Part shown: in pieces, positions 23,645 to 32,080 of the stretch
Layout: each line of letters begins with the position of its first letter
Numbering within the stretch: position 1 is the stretch's first letter
Assembly (NCBI GenBank): GCA_016929805.1
Contig: JAFGIB010000112.1
Span: 1-32,890 of the forward strand
Length of the DNA stretch: 32,890 bases
Source: Deltaproteobacteria bacterium
GTDB lineage: Bacteria > Myxococcota_A > Polyangia > Polyangiales > JAFGIB01
Reading direction: 5' to 3'
Position numbers and translations under genes: made by a program
The notes under the pieces: model-generated
What the model was told of the DNA's origin: nothing
Databases searched by the model: none
The model's input: the letters and a program-made list of their open reading frames with translations, nothing else

Positions 23645-23838
23645 TACCTTAACGTTGCAAAAACTCCGTCGCCGTAAAGCGCTTCGCTCGCGAAAAACAG
23701 CGCGAGCTAAGGGCGTGCTCACTTTTTTTTGGACCTCACTTAGAGTGCACTCAGTTGCGGCCCCCAAAAAAAGCTCCGCGCGCCCTTATTTCATCGCTTT
23801 TTTCGCGTTTCCGCTCGATGTTTTTTTAACGTTAAGGT
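23645..23838. mobile_element. MITE-like element with ACCTTAACGTT inverted ends
   Basis: The 194-nt unit starts TACCTTAACGTTGC and ends TTAACGTTAAGGT, giving perfect 11-bp terminal inverted repeats followed by A-rich inner ends. The arms stay loosely complementary for about 75 nt: both carry TAAGGGCG followed by a GAGC or GTGC stretch and a run of 7-8 T reading inwards. A GAGTGCACTC palindrome is at the centre. There is no coding capacity. The left 66 nt recur at 22311-22376 and, inverted, at 26976-27028. The T-runs could give bidirectional termination after hbd. No target-site duplication is obvious. Confidence 0.6.
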
Positions 23839-23840
23839 GC

Positions 23841-23905
23841 AGCCGGTATTGCGCGATGAATTGGCCGCCGTCGCGGCAAAACAGCAGTACGCCCCGCGAA
23901 CGGAT
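23841..23905 (+). repeat. Palindromic dispersed repeat, copy C (partial)
   Basis: It aligns with 24387-24450 of the S8 gene in the same orientation, sharing AGCCGGT, GGCCGCCGTCG and AAACAGCAGTACCCC-like stretches. It begins immediately after the right end of the MITE-like element and is truncated on its left. Together with that element it fills much of the 490-nt gap between hbd and the S8 gene; the remainder (23906-24019) shows no feature. Confidence 0.6.
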
Positions 23906-24019
23906 ACGTTTTTTTGACACTTTTTCGTAAACGATGCGTAAACCCCAAACTTTACGCTTACTACACTATAAGATTGTCGTAAATTATTCTAAACGTTCAG
24001 CGAAGTAAGGTGTTGTTCA

Positions 24020-26959
24020 ATGGTCAGTTCAAAAGCGCGTGCATATTTTGATACTCCAAATTTTAGTTTGCGTCACGAAAGTCGTTGTTCCGTCGTTTTT
24101 GCAGGCTTTATCATCTCGGTCTTTGGGTTCGCCCCGAGTTGCGATCCGTCTGACCGCGAACAAGCCGAGGCTTTGGGAGACAATCTAAAACAGGCATTGG
24201 ATTACGCTGGCGCCGACGCGAGTTTTGCCGAATCGCGCGGTGCGCAATCGGTCGATGTTGCCGGGCAAAACCCAAGCGTTCGGGGGGCAAACCAGTGGAC
24301 GGCCGATTCGCCTGTAAACCCGAGCGCTCCCGCGGGGCCGGCGAGGATGGACCTTGCTGGTACTGACGAGCCGGCGCGAGGACTTAAGCCGGTTTCGCGG
24401 GACGAATCGGCCGCCGTCGTAACCAAACAGCAGTACCCCTCTGAGCGGTTGCGGCAAGACGAACGCTATCTGATTGCGCAACTCGACTCGGCTCCTTCTG
24501 AAAGCATTCGGGCGGATATGGCAGCGGCGGGCTTGCAGCCGATTGCTCATCTACCCGGTAGGCGGCTGCTACTCGAAAGAATCGCGACCGACGCCGCAGA
24601 TGGGGCCGTCCCGCTTGAAAAACGAGCGGATGATCTTTTTAAACACGCTCTTAGACCCTATGCGGCCGCGGAGCGAGTGAGCGGTGATTTTCGTCCTGCC
24701 GTACTCGCTCAAGCGCTGATGGATATACCGATTCTAATTCACGTAATGCCGCGCCGGGGTGGTAGCTCTATACGCGAGATACTTTCGAAATACCATCTAC
24801 CCGCGCTCGGGCAAGGTCGTGTCGACGATTGGACGCGAGTCAGCACCGTAGTCCCTAAAGACAAAGCCTCGCGCGTGATCGATGAGATCGGTTCACTACC
24901 TGAAGTATTTTTTATTGAACGGATACACCGAGTCGGCTTTTTCAACGATAAAAGCGCGGGTACCATTCAATCCGGCTTACAAGGCTCCCAAGCGGAGCTA
25001 ACACCGATATGGCAACAGGGCATCCGCGGGCAAGGTCAGATCATCGGAATGATCGACACGGGCGTCGATGTGGACGGGTGTTGGTTTATGGATACAACGA
25101 GTACAAAATTACCGGTGACCAACACCTGGTCGAGTGGCGCGGGTTACGCCACGAGTGTTGATCCGTCGCATCGCAAAATCATCGCTTACGATTTTCTTTA
25201 TTCCTGTGACCAGTTTCCGAGTAACCGGGATTGTGAAACGCCGACTAACCCTGCTGATTGGGATAACCAAGGCCACGGAACCCATTGCGCCGGGAGCATA
25301 ATAGGCAATAGCGCGGCAACGGGAAGCAACGGTATGGCGCCCGAGGCCAAGATGGTGGTTCAAGACGCCGGGTATGCCATCAATCCTTGTGCTGACTTGC
25401 CGGGGATCGGCTGTCCGGTGGTCGATCTTTATCCGATTTTTGAGCAAGCTTATCTGCAAGGGGCTCGGATACACAGCAATTCATACGGCGACAACGAAGA
25501 CGCTCCAACGCCCATCCCATCAAACTACTCGGCGCGTTCTCAGGATGTGGACCGTTTCATGTGGGACCACAAGGACATGTTGCTTATTTTTGCCGCGGGC
25601 AACAGCGGCACGGGAAACGTCGATTTTTCGGTGTGTTCGCCTTCGACTAACAAAAACGGTTTATCCATCGGGTCGGTGCGTAACATCGCCTCGACCGGCG
25701 ACGATAATATCTCTTCTTTTTCCTCTCGCGGTTGGACCGCCGACGGCCGAATCAAGCCGGATCTATTGACCCCGGGATGTACGGTTTCCGCCGGTAACGA
25801 CGGTAATGTATCGAGCAATAATTGCAGAACGGACCAGGGTTGTGGGACGTCGTACGCTTGTCCAATCGCCGCGGGGGCGGCAGCGCTGGCGCGGCAGTAT
25901 TTTACAGAAGGGTTCTATCCCTCGGGCGCTAAGAACGCGTCTGATGCTCTCGTCCCGTCGGGCGCGTTGCTCAAGGCTATGCTGATCAACAGCGCGGTTC
26001 CCGTTACCGGTAGAGATAACGCGGGCCAAACCATCTCTCCTATTCCTTCCAATGAACAGGGTTGGGGGCGTATTCAACTCGACCGGACGCTCTTCTTCCG
26101 GGGAGCAATGCGAAAACTCTACATCGACGACCATAAGGCCGGCTTTATGCAGGAAGGCAATTCCGCCAATGACTATACGATAAGCGGGGTCAGCTCGTCT
26201 GAACCGATCAAGATTACCTTGGTGTGGACGGACTACCCGGGCACCGTCGATTCAGCACCGAGCTCACTGGAGGTCGGCGACCCGACCACCTTCAATCCGG
26301 CTCAACTAGTTAATGACCTCGACTTGGTCGTCAATAGCGGCGTGGACACCTACTACGGCAACGTTTTTTCGGACGGCGTATCCGTCAAAGAAGGGCAAGC
26401 CGACCGCCGAAATACGGTTGAGCAAGTATTGCTAGAGAGCCCCGTCGCGGGCGAGCTGACTATACGTGTTGTCGCCACCCATATCGCTCAACCCGGCCAA
26501 GATTACGCGTTGGTGGTTAGCGGAATTTGGGAAAATGCGGGCCCAACAGTCGAAACAATGGATGCGGGTATGCCCGATTCCGGTCAGAGCGATTCAGGTC
26601 AAGGCGCAGCCGGCGCCGCAGGTGGGTTGGCTGAAGCAGGTGTTATCGACGGCGCGGTAACCGGCGCCGGGGGAGCCTCAGGGTCCGTGGGTGAAGCAGG
26701 GTCGCAGCCGGAGGGGAATGATTCCGTCGCGGGCTCCAGCTCGCCGTCGACAGGCGCCGAGCCAATCGCGGGCTCGGCGTCGATGCCCGTCGAAACGAAC
26801 CCGGATCTCGGCGGTATTTCGTCAAGCACAACCGACTCAACGCAATGCGGCTGTCACATCGCCGATCGCCGCGCACCTGGACTCAATTGGTTGCTTGTAT
26901 TGGCGGTCGTCGTTTCTATCGTACGTATCCGCGCAAGGCGCACGAGGAACTCGTCATAA
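24020..26959 (+). CDS. Secreted subtilisin-like S8 serine peptidase with MYXO-CTERM-like tail
   Basis: The 979-residue protein has a leader ending in a possible lipobox (FAPSC, C41). A long N-terminal region of about 42-335 contains the repeat-derived segment and an inhibitor-like propeptide, followed by an S8 catalytic domain. The triad is D346 (GMIDTGVD), H419 (GHGTHCAG) and S611 (GTSYACPIAAG), with oxyanion N528 (AAGNSG). A beta-sandwich (about 690-845) resembling the C-terminal domains of fervidolysin or PPC-type peptidases follows. Next is a Gly/Ala/Ser-rich linker and a tail with CGC, one membrane helix (WLLVLAVVVSIV) and RIRARR, the layout of MYXO-CTERM surface-sorting signals. It probably degrades extracellular protein. 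AAGG lies 9 nt before the ATG. The gene converges with the Ton cluster. Confidence 0.93.
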   Translation: MVSSKARAYFDTPNFSLRHESRCSVVFAGFIISVFGFAPSCDPSDREQAEALGDNLKQALDYAGADASFAESRGAQSVDVAGQNPSVRGANQWTADSPVNPSAPAGPARMDLAGTDEPARGLKPVSRDESAAVVTKQQYPSERLRQDERYLIAQLDSAPSESIRADMAAAGLQPIAHLPGRRLLLERIATDAADGAVPLEKRADDLFKHALRPYAAAERVSGDFRPAVLAQALMDIPILIHVMPRRGGSSIREILSKYHLPALGQGRVDDWTRVSTVVPKDKASRVIDEIGSLPEVFFIERIHRVGFFNDKSAGTIQSGLQGSQAELTPIWQQGIRGQGQIIGMIDTGVDVDGCWFMDTTSTKLPVTNTWSSGAGYATSVDPSHRKIIAYDFLYSCDQFPSNRDCETPTNPADWDNQGHGTHCAGSIIGNSAATGSNGMAPEAKMVVQDAGYAINPCADLPGIGCPVVDLYPIFEQAYLQGARIHSNSYGDNEDAPTPIPSNYSARSQDVDRFMWDHKDMLLIFAAGNSGTGNVDFSVCSPSTNKNGLSIGSVRNIASTGDDNISSFSSRGWTADGRIKPDLLTPGCTVSAGNDGNVSSNNCRTDQGCGTSYACPIAAGAAALARQYFTEGFYPSGAKNASDALVPSGALLKAMLINSAVPVTGRDNAGQTISPIPSNEQGWGRIQLDRTLFFRGAMRKLYIDDHKAGFMQEGNSANDYTISGVSSSEPIKITLVWTDYPGTVDSAPSSLEVGDPTTFNPAQLVNDLDLVVNSGVDTYYGNVFSDGVSVKEGQADRRNTVEQVLLESPVAGELTIRVVATHIAQPGQDYALVVSGIWENAGPTVETMDAGMPDSGQSDSGQGAAGAAGGLAEAGVIDGAVTGAGGASGSVGEAGSQPEGNDSVAGSSSPSTGAEPIAGSASMPVETNPDLGGISSSTTDSTQCGCHIADRRAPGLNWLLVLAVVVSIVRIRARRTRNSS
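24274..24450 (+). repeat. Palindromic dispersed repeat, copy D, inside the S8 coding sequence
   Basis: About 177 nt, read in frame as roughly residues 85-143. Perfect 11-bp arms CGGCCGATTCG (24300-24310) and CGAATCGGCCG (24403-24413) extend to about 21 bp with a few mismatches (to the AAACC/GGTTT pairs at 24316-24320 and 24391-24395). Inner GCCGGC motifs are placed symmetrically on either side. Copies A, B and C elsewhere in the window are non-coding. The encoded peptide is rich in Pro, Ala, Ser and Arg and lies between the leader and the propeptide, where an insertion would be tolerated. Confidence 0.7.
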
Positions 26960-26975
26960 TAGCAGGACCTCAGTT

Positions 26976-27028
26976 GTTTACGCGAGCGAAAGCGGTTCAC
27001 GCCGACGGATTTTTTGCAACGTTAAGGT
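26976..27028 (-). repeat. ACCTTAACGTT-family repeat, solo copy R3 (inverted)
   Basis: On the minus strand the first 30 nt are identical to copy R1 (22312-22341), and the next 25 match with a few changes and one indel. It fills the 68-nt gap between the convergent S8 and TPR genes, and the TPR stop codon (TAA) sits at its edge. Confidence 0.75.
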
Positions 27029-28179
27029 TATCTCGCTCGTTCCTTTTCGACTTGCTTACGGACGTCTTGAGCGCTCTGAATGAGGGTCGGATCTGATACT
27101 TGAATCGCCAACGCTTCGGCGCGATCGAGATCCCCAACTCTCAAATGGGCATAGGCTAAGCGATAACGATTTGTATCATTCATAATACCGGCATCTTGCA
27201 TCCTTTGAGTCAGAGCGGTTGCGCGATCGAACGCTTCGCTTCCGAGGTAAATCGCAAGCCGCTGGGATAGTTGCTTTTTAGTATCTGTTACGAAGGCGTT
27301 CATTCGAATCGCTTCGCGAAATCGCCCCGCAAGTCGATAGGTTTCGGCAGCCGCAAATTGATAATCACCGCTCATTGCAGTCGATCGCGAAAAGAGTTTC
27401 GCCGCCGCGAATGTCTGTCCGCTTTCCGCATACGCAAGAGCCAAGCGCCCGACGATCTCTGCATCCTGTCTGAATCGCACGCTGGCGTCTTCCAGGATTT
27501 CCGCCGCCTCCCGTGGCCTTCCGGCTCTACGCAACGCCTCGGACAAAATGACGTAACCATCGCGATCATCTGATCTATTCGATAGGTACTCTCGACCTTT
27601 TTTCAACGCCATCGCATAGAGACCGGCATTCACCAATAATAGGGCTTGCTCGCGAATGATTTCTCTATCTAGAGGAAATCGCTTTTCGGCTTCCGAAAGC
27701 GTTTTATAAGCTTTTTCAATATATCCTACTCGTTCCTGCGCCCGCGCTTTCAATTTGAAATAAGACGCGATTTTGCTTCCTATGGCTTTGCCTTTGTCAA
27801 GCGAACGCAACGATTCCCGATATCGCTGCATTTGAAAATAGGCTTGTCCTAAATACAACCATACCGCCGTCTGGTTGGGTTGCTGCCGAAGAACGCGTTT
27901 GAAATGTTCGATAGCTTTTTCCGGTTGGTCTCTCTTCATCCACAATATGCCGCGATAGCTTTCGAACCGCGCCCCATCCCCTTCTAGCCTAAGAAGCTTC
28001 TCCGCCTGGTCCAATTTGCCGGTATCGATGAGCGTTTGTATTTTCGACAAACGGTTATCCGAAGGCGACCGACCGTCGTTCGGTGCGTCTGAAGCGGCTT
28101 TATTTTCGCGCTTGTCTTCGGCTGAAACAAGCGAGGTAAAAGAAAAAACACAAAGGGCTATTATTATGAAAACGCGCAT
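27028..28179 (-). CDS. Periplasmic TPR protein of the TonB2-type cluster
   Basis: The 383-residue protein has a signal peptide (hydrophobic 3-20, cleavage after VSA) and then tetratricopeptide repeats through most of its length (for example AVWLYLGQAYFQMQRY, DGYVILSEALRRAGR, RYRLAYAHLRVGDLD). A TPR protein is the usual last member of Vibrio-type TonB2 clusters, where it helps couple TonB to receptors or to the cell wall. AGGA is 6 nt before the ATG, which lies 1 nt after the tonB stop. The stop codon overlaps repeat copy R3. Confidence 0.88.
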   Translation of the reverse strand: MRVFIIIALCVFSFTSLVSAEDKRENKAASDAPNDGRSPSDNRLSKIQTLIDTGKLDQAEKLLRLEGDGARFESYRGILWMKRDQPEKAIEHFKRVLRQQPNQTAVWLYLGQAYFQMQRYRESLRSLDKGKAIGSKIASYFKLKARAQERVGYIEKAYKTLSEAEKRFPLDREIIREQALLLVNAGLYAMALKKGREYLSNRSDDRDGYVILSEALRRAGRPREAAEILEDASVRFRQDAEIVGRLALAYAESGQTFAAAKLFSRSTAMSGDYQFAAAETYRLAGRFREAIRMNAFVTDTKKQLSQRLAIYLGSEAFDRATALTQRMQDAGIMNDTNRYRLAYAHLRVGDLDRAEALAIQVSDPTLIQSAQDVRKQVEKERAR

Positions 28180-28180
28180 C

Positions 28181-28816
28181 TCAATCCTGAAGTTTAAAGA
28201 CGATTTTCTGCCGGCAGTACACGGCCACGGCTCGCCCCTTGAATCGAGCCGGAGAGAATCGATATCGACGCGCTGCTTTTTGAGCCGCGTTTTCGAATAC
28301 GCCGACCGGCTCGGATTCTGTTACCCACACCGATTCGACCCTTCCGGAGGAAGATACATATAACTTAAGTAACACAAACCCCTCGATGCCCTGATTCTCC
28401 GCCGCGAAGGGATAATCCGGCGCAACTTTCCGGATCACCTTCGGTGGTTCATCCACTTGCTCTTCTTCGAATATCAGGTCCGTGCCGAAACCCTGTTCTT
28501 GTCCGACGAGGTCACTCAGCAAGTCGATGTCGCTGATGTTCGGCATCACCGCCTCTGAAGAGATGCTGGAGGGCAGGTCCGGAATGGACAAAGGCACCGC
28601 CCGAGGTCGTACTTTTGGTCTTTGAGATCGCACACGGCGCTCGGGTTTCTTTTTGGGCGGCTCTTGTAGGTAAATGGTTTCAGGTGCCGCCTTGGCTCGA
28701 TTTATCGGAACTTTAACATATCTATTAAGTTGGATGACCAGCAACAGTCCGGCGCCGTTGACCACGAGAGCTATAAAAAACGCAAGCGTGAATCTATAAA
28801 AGCCGCGCCTTTTCAT
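28181..28816 (-). CDS. tonB: TonB energy-transducing protein
   Basis: The 211-residue protein starts at the ATG at 28816, which overlaps the exbD stop by 4 nt (ATGA). An upstream in-frame start would run into exbD and is unlikely. One N-terminal membrane helix (about 8-30) is followed by a short Pro/Lys/Arg-rich stretch (PPKKKPERRVRSQRPK) and a C-terminal TonB domain (about 125-211; PDYPFAAENQGIEGFVLL, SSSGRVESV, ARRYRFSPA). The proline linker is shorter than in E. coli TonB, as is common for TonB2 types. It links the proton-driven ExbBD motor to outer-membrane receptors. Confidence 0.93.
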   Translation of the reverse strand: MKRRGFYRFTLAFFIALVVNGAGLLLVIQLNRYVKVPINRAKAAPETIYLQEPPKKKPERRVRSQRPKVRPRAVPLSIPDLPSSISSEAVMPNISDIDLLSDLVGQEQGFGTDLIFEEEQVDEPPKVIRKVAPDYPFAAENQGIEGFVLLKLYVSSSGRVESVWVTESEPVGVFENAAQKAARRYRFSPARFKGRAVAVYCRQKIVFKLQD

Positions 28817-29223
28817 ATCTCCTGCTCCACGGCAACGCCGACATCCTGGGCTCCGGCGAGGCGGCACTGGTCGACGACGTCCACCAAAAGCCCGGTTTCG
28901 ACCCGCCGATCGGCGATCACCAAAACGGTCTTGATCCTCTGGCGCGAGATGATCTCACGCATCTTGGCTTGAAGCATCCACGGTTTTATCGGTCGCGCGT
29001 CCACGAAAATCTCGCCGCGTCGACCGACGGATACCCGCACTGATCGATTATCGGCCTGTTGGGCCGTTTTGGCTCCAGGCCGCTCGATCTCGAGTTTGGC
29101 ATCTCGAATAAAAGTCGTGGTAACCATAAAGAAAATAAGAAGAATAAAGACGATGTCGATCAGCGGAGCGATGTCGATTTCGCTCTGTTGCCGGCGCTGC
29201 TTGCTGACCTGAATAATACTCAT
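28813..29223 (-). CDS. exbD: ExbD/TolR-family biopolymer transport protein
   Basis: The 136-residue protein has one membrane helix (about 17-37) with the conserved Asp in IDIAPLIDIVFILLIFFMV and a periplasmic domain (VSVGRRGEIFVDARPI, TVLVIADRRVETG). The ATG at 29223 overlaps the exbB stop as ATGA; the longer open frame upstream of it is only a shadow of exbB. It forms the proton channel with ExbB. Confidence 0.94.
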   Translation of the reverse strand: MSIIQVSKQRRQQSEIDIAPLIDIVFILLIFFMVTTTFIRDAKLEIERPGAKTAQQADNRSVRVSVGRRGEIFVDARPIKPWMLQAKMREIISRQRIKTVLVIADRRVETGLLVDVVDQCRLAGAQDVGVAVEQEI

Positions 29224-29828
29224 GTCGCCTCCCTCGTGGCGCTCGCAACGAAATGCGTGAGATGCTCCCGCAACCGGTACGCCTCGTTCCTGAGAGCCTC
29301 TCCCTTGCGGTCCAAAAGCCTGCCGACGATGACACCGGGAATCGCTACCAGAAGCCCTATCTGGGTACTGATGAGGGCTTCGGCAACGCCGTCGGCAACG
29401 CCGCCGCTTAAAGCGAAAAGTTCCATCGCCGTAAGTGAATGGAACGTCTCGATCATGCCGCTGACCGTACCCAAAAGGCCCAAAAGCGGCGCGGCGCCGC
29501 ACATGCTTCGAATCGGTTTGCGATACCGATAGACGTCTTGTTCGATTTGCATGACCAACAGATCGAGCCTTTCTCGGCTCTGCGCGCCGTATGTCCTTAC
29601 TTCGCTGATGCCTTTACATATAAATTCGTCAAGCAGGCCTATCGATCGATACGCCTGTTGAGAACGTTCGAACATTTGACTCGTCTTGGCCGTCGGGTCA
29701 CCGGAAAAACCGCGCCTCAGCAACTGCAGTCGCAAGCCGATAAGCGTCCACAATGAAACGCCGATAATCATCAGCGCGGGCGTGACGATGCCGCCCATTT
29801 CCAGATATTTGCATAACTGCTCAAACAC
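29220..29828 (-). CDS. exbB: ExbB/TolQ-family proton channel protein
   Basis: The 202-residue protein has three membrane segments (about 12-35, 108-130, 145-170) and the MotA/TolQ/ExbB signature AAPLLGLLGTVSGMIETF. It starts at a GTG that overlaps the upstream gene by 8 nt (GTGTTTGA), so translation is coupled. It is the shorter of two ExbB-type proteins in the cluster. Confidence 0.93.
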   Translation of the reverse strand: MFEQLCKYLEMGGIVTPALMIIGVSLWTLIGLRLQLLRRGFSGDPTAKTSQMFERSQQAYRSIGLLDEFICKGISEVRTYGAQSRERLDLLVMQIEQDVYRYRKPIRSMCGAAPLLGLLGTVSGMIETFHSLTAMELFALSGGVADGVAEALISTQIGLLVAIPGVIVGRLLDRKGEALRNEAYRLREHLTHFVASATREAT

Positions 29829-31311
29829 GACAGCCCTCCAGAGAATCGGATATCGGCGCTTGTGCAGGGGGACCGGATGCCGTTTCTGAAACGTCGCCCT
29901 TTTTGTTACGATGCCCTAAAAACGGGCATTCTTGTTCGCCGTTTATTGCGCCTCTACAGGTTCCGTTCTTTAAACGTTCGCAATGCTCGCAGTGCATCTC
30001 GTTGAGCAGTTTGAGCGCGTTGATCTCCATGTTGGACAACACGTGGTCAACCCGGGCGGAAAGCAGCGCGTGCGCGAGCAAGGTCGGTATCGCGACCATA
30101 AGTCCGAACTGCGTGGTCAGCAGAGCTTCGGAAATACCAGCCGAAAGCAATCCGGGATTTCCGGTTCCGTGCTCGGTGATCACGTGAAAGGTGCCGATCA
30201 TACCGGTGACCGTACCCAACAGTCCCAAAAGCGGCGCGACTACGGCGATTACGTTTAAGGCTGGCAAAAACCGCTCTAAGGTCGGCCGTTCCGCCAGTAT
30301 CGATTCATTGGTCAACTCCTCTAAATTCGATCGCGGCTGTTCGCGGTTTCGCAATATGGTCGACAATACGCGAGCTAACGCGCCCGGGTTTTTTTTGCAG
30401 GCTTCAGCCGCGCGGTTCCAATGACCCAGTGATATCCGCTCCCTCACCGTATTCATGAGGCGGTCTGCGTTGGTATGCACCCGGCTCAACACCGCGAAAC
30501 GTTCCAGCACAATCAATAGCGCGATCACCGCCAACACGAGTATCGGCCACATCACAAAGCCACCCGCGAGAAAGGTTTCTACGAGCGTGCGGTCAGCTCG
30601 CGCGGCCTGTTTGCCCCGTTCCAGCGGGTCGAAGATATACATTCCGACCAAAGAGGGTTTATTGCCTTTATACAATTCCAACGCTTTTGATAAAGAATCC
30701 GCATTCAATACCTTGAGTGAACCCGAACCCACCGGCGCCAACGCCCCTCCGTTCTTCGGATCCAGGCTTAGCGCGGCCACCTGAGACAACCACAGAATTT
30801 CGGCGTTTCGCTCCGATCCATCCGCGGCGAAATAGGTTCCGTTTTCTATCCGCAACCGGCCAATCCGCTCGACCAGCGCGCACCCTTTTTCAAAGACCTC
30901 CCCAACGGCGACCACAAGATCTTCCTGTTGCTGTTGCAGCGCGATCCCGTTTCGATTCAAAGTCGCAATTGCCTGACTTAAGGTGTTGTCGATCAGAGTT
31001 TGTCGGTCGCTACTCACTTGAACGCGTTCTTCCATCGCGCCGATCGATTCCTGCAGCGCGTCGTTCTCCAACTGAAGCGAGGTTAGCGTTTCCGTGAGGG
31101 TCACAACTTCGGTACGAAGCGCGCCGATCTCCTCTTGATTCCGCGCCTCGAAACCCTTGATTTGCGAAAGCAATTGTTGCTTTTCGATCCGTATCAATTG
31201 AATCTCTTGTTGGTACGCGCGCTCCAACGTATCCTGCGCCCGGGCGCCGGACGCCGACGTCAATAGTAATACTTCTACTAAAACATAAATCGGACGGCGA
31301 CTAATCTTCAT
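29821..31311 (-). CDS. Long ExbB-like (TtpC-type) protein with coiled coil
   Basis: The 496-residue protein has a signal peptide (to about 25), a periplasmic coiled coil (about 27-135), a mixed domain to about 255, then a MotA/TolQ/ExbB domain with three helices (WPILVLAVIALLIVL, APLLGLLGTVTGMIGTF, TTQFGLMVAIPTLL). This matches TtpC of Vibrio TonB2 systems, an extra ExbB-like protein needed for TonB2 function. Its cytoplasmic tail is unusual: HCEHCERLKNGTC followed by QECP, a Cys/His set that could bind a metal. The start ATG lies inside the end of the DUF3450-like gene (11-nt overlap), and its end overlaps exbB by 8 nt. Confidence 0.9.
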   Translation of the reverse strand: MKISRRPIYVLVEVLLLTSASGARAQDTLERAYQQEIQLIRIEKQQLLSQIKGFEARNQEEIGALRTEVVTLTETLTSLQLENDALQESIGAMEERVQVSSDRQTLIDNTLSQAIATLNRNGIALQQQQEDLVVAVGEVFEKGCALVERIGRLRIENGTYFAADGSERNAEILWLSQVAALSLDPKNGGALAPVGSGSLKVLNADSLSKALELYKGNKPSLVGMYIFDPLERGKQAARADRTLVETFLAGGFVMWPILVLAVIALLIVLERFAVLSRVHTNADRLMNTVRERISLGHWNRAAEACKKNPGALARVLSTILRNREQPRSNLEELTNESILAERPTLERFLPALNVIAVVAPLLGLLGTVTGMIGTFHVITEHGTGNPGLLSAGISEALLTTQFGLMVAIPTLLAHALLSARVDHVLSNMEINALKLLNEMHCEHCERLKNGTCRGAINGEQECPFLGHRNKKGDVSETASGPPAQAPISDSLEGCRV

Positions 31312-32080
31312 CGGTTACCTCCTTCTGAAGGAGCGCGGGTAATGGCAGTTGAAAATACCCCTTACGAATTTGCTTTCGGAGCGCTTCGAATAGACGTTCG
31401 ACCGCCTCTACCCGCCGCTCATCGGAAAGAATCTCAAAAGTGTGTTGACCGTCCTCATTCGATACTGCCCAGCCGTATTTATCATCCTCGGTTTTGAAGT
31501 ACAACACACCCATACCGAGATGGACCACCTCGACGAGCAGTCGTTTTCCTCGAACCTCGACGACCTGGCGTTGTAGACCGCTTTCCGCGGTCAGCTTCAG
31601 CTCGTCCTCCAGAAGCTGCCACAAACGCGAAAGCGCGACTTCTGGATCCGGCATCGGCCCTTTAAGGTCGTCAACGATTTCGTCCACCGCGTCAAGGCGT
31701 TGTTTACGTTTTAAAGGCAAACTCGTGCGTATCAGAACCCGCAGCCGCTCGGCCGCATCCAAGGCGGGTTGCATAAGTTGAGCTGACCACGAATCGGACT
31801 TGCGCTGTTCGGCGAGTTGTTTGGCCCGAAGACGTCGAAGCGTCTTTTGCCTCACCCTCTCTTTACTGAGCATGATCTCCAAATCCCCTTTTTGCGTCAG
31901 TAAAGATACCCGTTCCGCTTGCGTCTCGGAGCGAATCCGTTCGAGTCGGGATTCCAGCTCATCCACCGCCGTCCTGAGATTCGTCAATTGTTTTCCGTAT
32001 TCCACCGGACTTGCCGTGGTCGAAACGGTGAAACATAAAACAATAGTTACTATCAGAGCGATCGTATACAATTTATTCAT
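31301..32080 (-). CDS. DUF3450-like periplasmic coiled-coil protein
   Basis: The 259-residue protein has a signal peptide (hydrophobic 3-20, cleavage near TTAS), a coiled coil (about 25-95) and a mixed domain (for example VVEVRGKRLLVEVVHLGMGVLYFKTED). DUF3450 proteins open the TtpC-ExbB-ExbD-TonB clusters of Vibrio and Shewanella, and their exact role is unknown. The ATG at 32080 has GGAGGT 9 nt upstream and is preferred to the in-frame TTG at 32095. It is the first gene of the six-gene leftward operon. Confidence 0.85.
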   Translation of the reverse strand: MNKLYTIALIVTIVLCFTVSTTASPVEYGKQLTNLRTAVDELESRLERIRSETQAERVSLLTQKGDLEIMLSKERVRQKTLRRLRAKQLAEQRKSDSWSAQLMQPALDAAERLRVLIRTSLPLKRKQRLDAVDEIVDDLKGPMPDPEVALSRLWQLLEDELKLTAESGLQRQVVEVRGKRLLVEVVHLGMGVLYFKTEDDKYGWAVSNEDGQHTFEILSDERRVEAVERLFEALRKQIRKGYFQLPLPALLQKEVTDED

